Made by a program: the position numbers and the translations under genes. From contig NZ_WKRD01000016.1 in the NCBI RefSeq assembly GCF_009680455.1, forward strand, positions 1 to 6,777: a stretch of 6,777 nucleotides of DNA, written 5' to 3'. The DNA is from Lachnospira eligens (GTDB lineage: Bacteria > Bacillota > Clostridia > Lachnospirales > Lachnospiraceae). Shown piece by piece: positions 4,919-6,777 of the stretch (position 1 is its first letter; every line of letters starts with the position of its first letter). The notes beneath the pieces were generated by a model that was not told the DNA's origin, did no database searches, and saw only the letters and a program-made list of their open reading frames with translations.

Positions 4919-6143
4919 CCCTCTGTTTCGCGGGGCGCTGCGCCTGAACCTTTTGACGGAGCAGATTGACATTGTGAAGCCGCTGGGCTGGGAGCGCACC
5001 AGTACCACGCTGACCGACATGGACATGAACTACCTGCTTTTGTATCTGGAAGAAAATTACGGGCTTACCAGCGAGAAAAAGGTGCAGAGCGCTATCAAGA
5101 TTGTTGCCAATGAAAACCGCTACCATCCGGTCAGGGATTACCTGAACAGCCTGCAATGGGACGACACAGAGCGCATCCGTTACGCCCTGCATCACTTTCT
5201 GGGAGCCGATACGGACGAATACACCTATGAAGCCTTGAAACTGTTCCTGATGGGAGCCATCCGGCGGGTATTCAGACCGGGGAGCAAGTTTGAGGTCATG
5301 CTCTGTCTGGTTGGTGGTCAGGGAGCCGGGAAATCTACCTTTTTCCGGCTACTGGCAGGCAGGGACGAATGGTTTTCAGACGATTTGAAGAAGCTGGACG
5401 ATGAAAATGTGTACCGCAAGCTGCAAGGACATTGGATTATCGAGATGTCGGAGATGATTGCCACAGCCAACGCCAAGAGTATTGAGGAAATCAAGTCATT
5501 CTTAAGCCGCCAGAAAGAAACCTACAAAGTGCCGTATGAGACACATCCGGCAGACCGGCTGCGGCAATGTGTATTTGGAGGGACGACCAACCGGCAGGAC
5601 TTTTTGCCCCGTGACCGCACTGGCAACCGGCGCTTTCTCCCCGTGACGGTGTACCCGGAACGGGCGGAGGTTCACATACTGGACGATGAAGCGGCGGCGA
5701 GGGCGTATATCGAACAGATGTGGGCGGAAGCCATGACGGTTTACCGCAGTGGGAGGTATAAGCTGTCGTTCAGCATAGAAATGAACCGATACCTGAACGC
5801 CCACCAGCAGGACTTCATGCAGGAGGACACACAGGCTGGCATGATCTACGCCTATTTGGAGGACTACACCGGCGACAGGGTATGCTCCAAGCAGCTTTAT
5901 GAGGAAGCGCTGGGGAACTTAAATTCCCCGGCGGACTGGGAGACACGGGCAATCTGTGAGATTATGAATACCGGCATTGCGGGCGGCATCATACAGGGCT
6001 GGGCAGCCTACAAAAGCCCGAAGCGGTATAAGAAATACGGTTCTCAAAAAGGCTGGGAGCGTGTCAACCAAGCTCCGCCGGAGGGGGACGGTTTTCAGGA
6101 AATCACGGAAGAAGAAGCCAGGCAAATGGAACTGCCATTCTAA
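4746..6143 (+). CDS. VapE family (virulence-associated E) replicative helicase-like ATPase
   Basis: The 465-residue protein is a VapE-type P-loop ATPase, a family of superfamily-3-like helicases used by phages, PICIs and integrative elements to start replication. Residues 42-81 hold the common N-terminal segment (GGVKNSIRNC, then LTEQIDIVKPLGW). The Walker A motif GGQGAGKST is at 190-198, a Walker-B-like stretch WIIEMSEM at 230-237, a sensor-like GGTTNRQDFLPRDRTGNRRF at 278-297. The C-terminal part (about 375-450) looks like a winged-helix region that could bind the origin. It lacks an obvious primase domain. The start is TTG at 4746 with a strong ribosome binding site, overlapping the CHC2 gene by 173 bases. 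The GGTTGAC iterons lie directly downstream, as rep and origin do in SaPIs, so this is likely the initiator/helicase of the element's own replication. Confidence 0.9.
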   Translation: MSSEFQSLPPETQEAVKRTMDTMEPAQTPAEIRETLEGTQKGGVKNSIRNCLTVFQRDPLFRGALRLNLLTEQIDIVKPLGWERTSTTLTDMDMNYLLLYLEENYGLTSEKKVQSAIKIVANENRYHPVRDYLNSLQWDDTERIRYALHHFLGADTDEYTYEALKLFLMGAIRRVFRPGSKFEVMLCLVGGQGAGKSTFFRLLAGRDEWFSDDLKKLDDENVYRKLQGHWIIEMSEMIATANAKSIEEIKSFLSRQKETYKVPYETHPADRLRQCVFGGTTNRQDFLPRDRTGNRRFLPVTVYPERAEVHILDDEAAARAYIEQMWAEAMTVYRSGRYKLSFSIEMNRYLNAHQQDFMQEDTQAGMIYAYLEDYTGDRVCSKQLYEEALGNLNSPADWETRAICEIMNTGIAGGIIQGWAAYKSPKRYKKYGSQKGWERVNQAPPEGDGFQEITEEEARQMELPF

Positions 6144-6337
6144 AAAGCCGCCGGTTAACAGTTTGGTTGACGCTTCGGTTGACAGCCGGTTGACGGGGAA
6201 AAGCCTGATATTTGGGGCATTTCTCTCCTTTGTCAACCATGTCAACCAAGAAATCAAAGAAAAAGTAAAAAGTAATAATAGAGCGCCTATGGATTGTTTT
6301 CAAAGTCTTTTCTGCCGGTTGACACGGTTTGGTTGAC
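6063..6337. repeat. GGTTGAC iterons around an AT-rich core: candidate replication origin
   Basis: The 270 bases between VapE and TnpW contain no gene but repeated GGTTGAC. Direct copies start at 6153 (GGTTAAC, one mismatch), 6165, 6177 and 6188, spaced 12, 12 and 11 bases, close to one helix turn. Two inverted copies (GTCAACC) start at 6232 and 6241. Two more direct copies start at 6317 and 6331. Another inverted copy (6063-6069) lies in the 3' end of the VapE gene. Between the inner and right groups, 6248-6280 is A/T at 28 of 33 positions and purine-rich. Iteron clusters flanking an AT-rich melting region just downstream of a VapE-like Rep gene is the layout of SaPI origins. Operator function for tnpW is an alternative, since the repeats contain TTGAC like a -35 box. 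Confidence 0.75.
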
Positions 6338-6413
6338 ACGGAGACAGTCTGCGGCTGTACACCTGTCTGACATTCCCTTGTCGGGCATATTTCATTTATG
6401 GAGGTAACTGCCT

Positions 6414-6599
6414 ATGGCAAAAAGCAAAAACGAGAGCAATAACAAAAACAGCGGCACCCTGCTTACCGAAAAAGACGGCACCCAGTATTTTGTCATGGGG
6501 AAAGTCCGTATCAAGGTATCGGAGCATTTCGCACAGGATGGGAAGCCGCTTGACAGCCTGCTGGAAGATGTGATCCAGCACGCTGCCGCCGCTTCCTGA
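6414..6599 (+). CDS. tnpW: TnpW family transposon-encoded small protein
   Basis: This 61-residue protein has a polar, Ser/Asn/Lys-rich N-terminus and a family-typical core: TEKDGTQYFVMGKVRIKVSE followed by a short helix (LDSLLEDVIQHAA). I recognise it as TnpW, first named in the clostridial Tn4451 mobilizable transposon; its function is unknown. The ATG at 6414 follows GGAGG (6400-6404) by nine bases. It stands between the iteron region and the recombinase gene. Its position next to the recombinase suggests a role in excision or its control, but nothing in the sequence proves that. The nearest candidate promoter (TTGACA at 6333-6338, TGTACA at 6356-6361) is weak and overlaps the last iteron. 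Confidence 0.75.
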   Translation: MAKSKNESNNKNSGTLLTEKDGTQYFVMGKVRIKVSEHFAQDGKPLDSLLEDVIQHAAAAS

Positions 6600-6617
6600 A
6601 AAAATACGGAATAACGA

Positions 6618-6647
6618 CTGTCAATCAGCCCACGCTTATGATATACT
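6618..6647 (+). promoter_or_regulatory. Candidate promoter for the serine recombinase gene
   Basis: A -10 box TATACT (6642-6647) has CTGTCA (6618-6623) as a partial -35 at 18 bases. Transcription would start near 6654, about 53 bases before the GTG start. The left arm of the neighbouring inverted repeat lies between the two boxes, so a protein bound to that repeat could shut the promoter. The -35 match is only moderate. Confidence 0.4.
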
Positions 6648-6687
6648 TGTACCAGCGAGTATTGTATAAGCGTGGGTTGTTTCTTTT
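6629..6687 (+). terminator. Long hairpin with T-tract between tnpW and the recombinase gene
   Basis: CCCACGCTTA (6629-6638) and TAAGCGTGGG (6667-6676) form a perfect 10-bp stem; inside, ATACT (6643-6647) pairs with AGTAT (6658-6662). The T-rich run TTGTTTCTTTT (6677-6687) follows. This fits an intrinsic terminator for tnpW, or an attenuator in the recombinase leader. Because the repeat also overlaps a candidate promoter, an operator or recombination site is possible. Confidence 0.55.
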
Positions 6688-6706
6688 AGAAGGAGGATTT
6701 TTAACC

Positions 6707-6777
6707 GTGAAACAACCATACAATACAACGATTTATAACACTGCACTATATTTGAGATTGAGCCGTGACGATGAATT
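6707..6777 (+). CDS. Large serine recombinase, N-terminal fragment cut by the window edge
   Basis: Only 23 codons are present. The GTG at 6707 follows AGGAGG (6691-6696) by ten bases and opens MKQPYNTTIYNTALYLRLSR, continuing DDE. The ALYLRLSRDDE stretch is the first strand and catalytic loop of resolvase/invertase-type recombinases, with Ser19 as the likely nucleophile that attacks DNA. Its place at the end of the element next to TnpW matches TnpX-like large serine recombinases, which excise the element as a circle and reinsert it. Length, zinc-ribbon and coiled-coil domains cannot be judged from this fragment. Confidence 0.85.
   Translation, partial: MKQPYNTTIYNTALYLRLSRDDE

Larger units (their letters stand above)
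1..6777. mobile_element. Part of an integrative mobilizable element (Tn4451/IME-like gene set with a VapE replicon)
   Basis: Three mobility modules lie next to each other: mobilization (oriT, DUF3847 protein, MobA/MobL relaxase), replication (CHC2 zinc-finger protein, VapE helicase, iterons) and recombination (TnpW plus a large serine recombinase). TnpW and a large serine recombinase are known from the Tn4451 family of clostridial mobilizable transposons. No type IV secretion genes are seen here, so transfer would need a helper element. The ends are not visible: the recombinase is cut by the right edge and no attachment site can be recognised in the first 132 bases. The coordinates are simply the window limits, not element boundaries. 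Confidence 0.8.

Noticed and set aside
5977..6336. Plus-strand 119-codon ORF spanning the VapE end and the iterons
   Set aside because: It overlaps VapE in another frame and then translates the repeats; no ribosome binding site or domain is present.
6153..6337. The GGTTGAC repeats as a CRISPR array
   Set aside because: The units are only 7 bases, spacing is 9-14 bases within groups, and orientation is mixed; this fits iterons or operators, not CRISPR repeats.

Overview
The window looks like part of an integrative, mobilizable element from a low-to-mid-GC Gram-positive bacterium, most likely a gut Clostridia/Lachnospiraceae-type Firmicute. This assignment is inferred from the protein families (MobA/MobL relaxase with a DUF3847 partner, CHC2 zinc-finger primase-like protein, VapE-type helicase, TnpW, large serine recombinase) and from strong AGGAGG-type ribosome binding sites with frequent TTG/GTG starts. 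No rRNA, tRNA or CRISPR array was seen. Neither element end is recognisable: the recombinase runs off the right edge and the left edge is AT-rich flank of unclear nature.

Layout. A leftward gene for a zinc-ribbon protein (133-1173, probable cargo) is separated by a symmetric divergent control region (1254-1318) from the rightward genes. These start with a small excisionase-like HTH protein (1476-1700), a structured spacer (1707-1784) and a tiny basic Cys4 protein (1848-2051). A mobilization locus follows: an origin of transfer with a MOBQ-type nick sequence and adjacent hairpin (2055-2100), a hairpin-rich stretch to 2249, a DUF3847 gene (2338-2655) and the MobA/MobL relaxase (2658-4130). Next is a replication module: a CHC2 zinc-finger protein (4178-4918), an overlapping VapE helicase (4746-6143), and directly downstream a set of GGTTGAC iterons around an AT-rich core (6153-6337) that looks like a replication origin. 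At the right are TnpW (6414-6599), a hairpin/terminator, and the first 23 codons of a large serine recombinase (6707 onward).

How it may work together (inference). The serine recombinase excises and integrates the element. VapE and the CHC2 protein replicate the excised circle from the iteron region. The relaxase nicks oriT so that a helper conjugation system can transfer the strand, with the left-hand genes entering first and the relaxase last. This combines a pathogenicity-island-like (PICI/SaPI-like) replicon with a MOBQ mobilization module. The most notable details are the oriT, the iteron origin, and the relaxase reading frame, whose family-conserved N-terminus (with the presumed catalytic Tyr25) can only be reached from an ATA codon. 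ATG, GTG or TTG starts would give a protein lacking the catalytic tyrosine.
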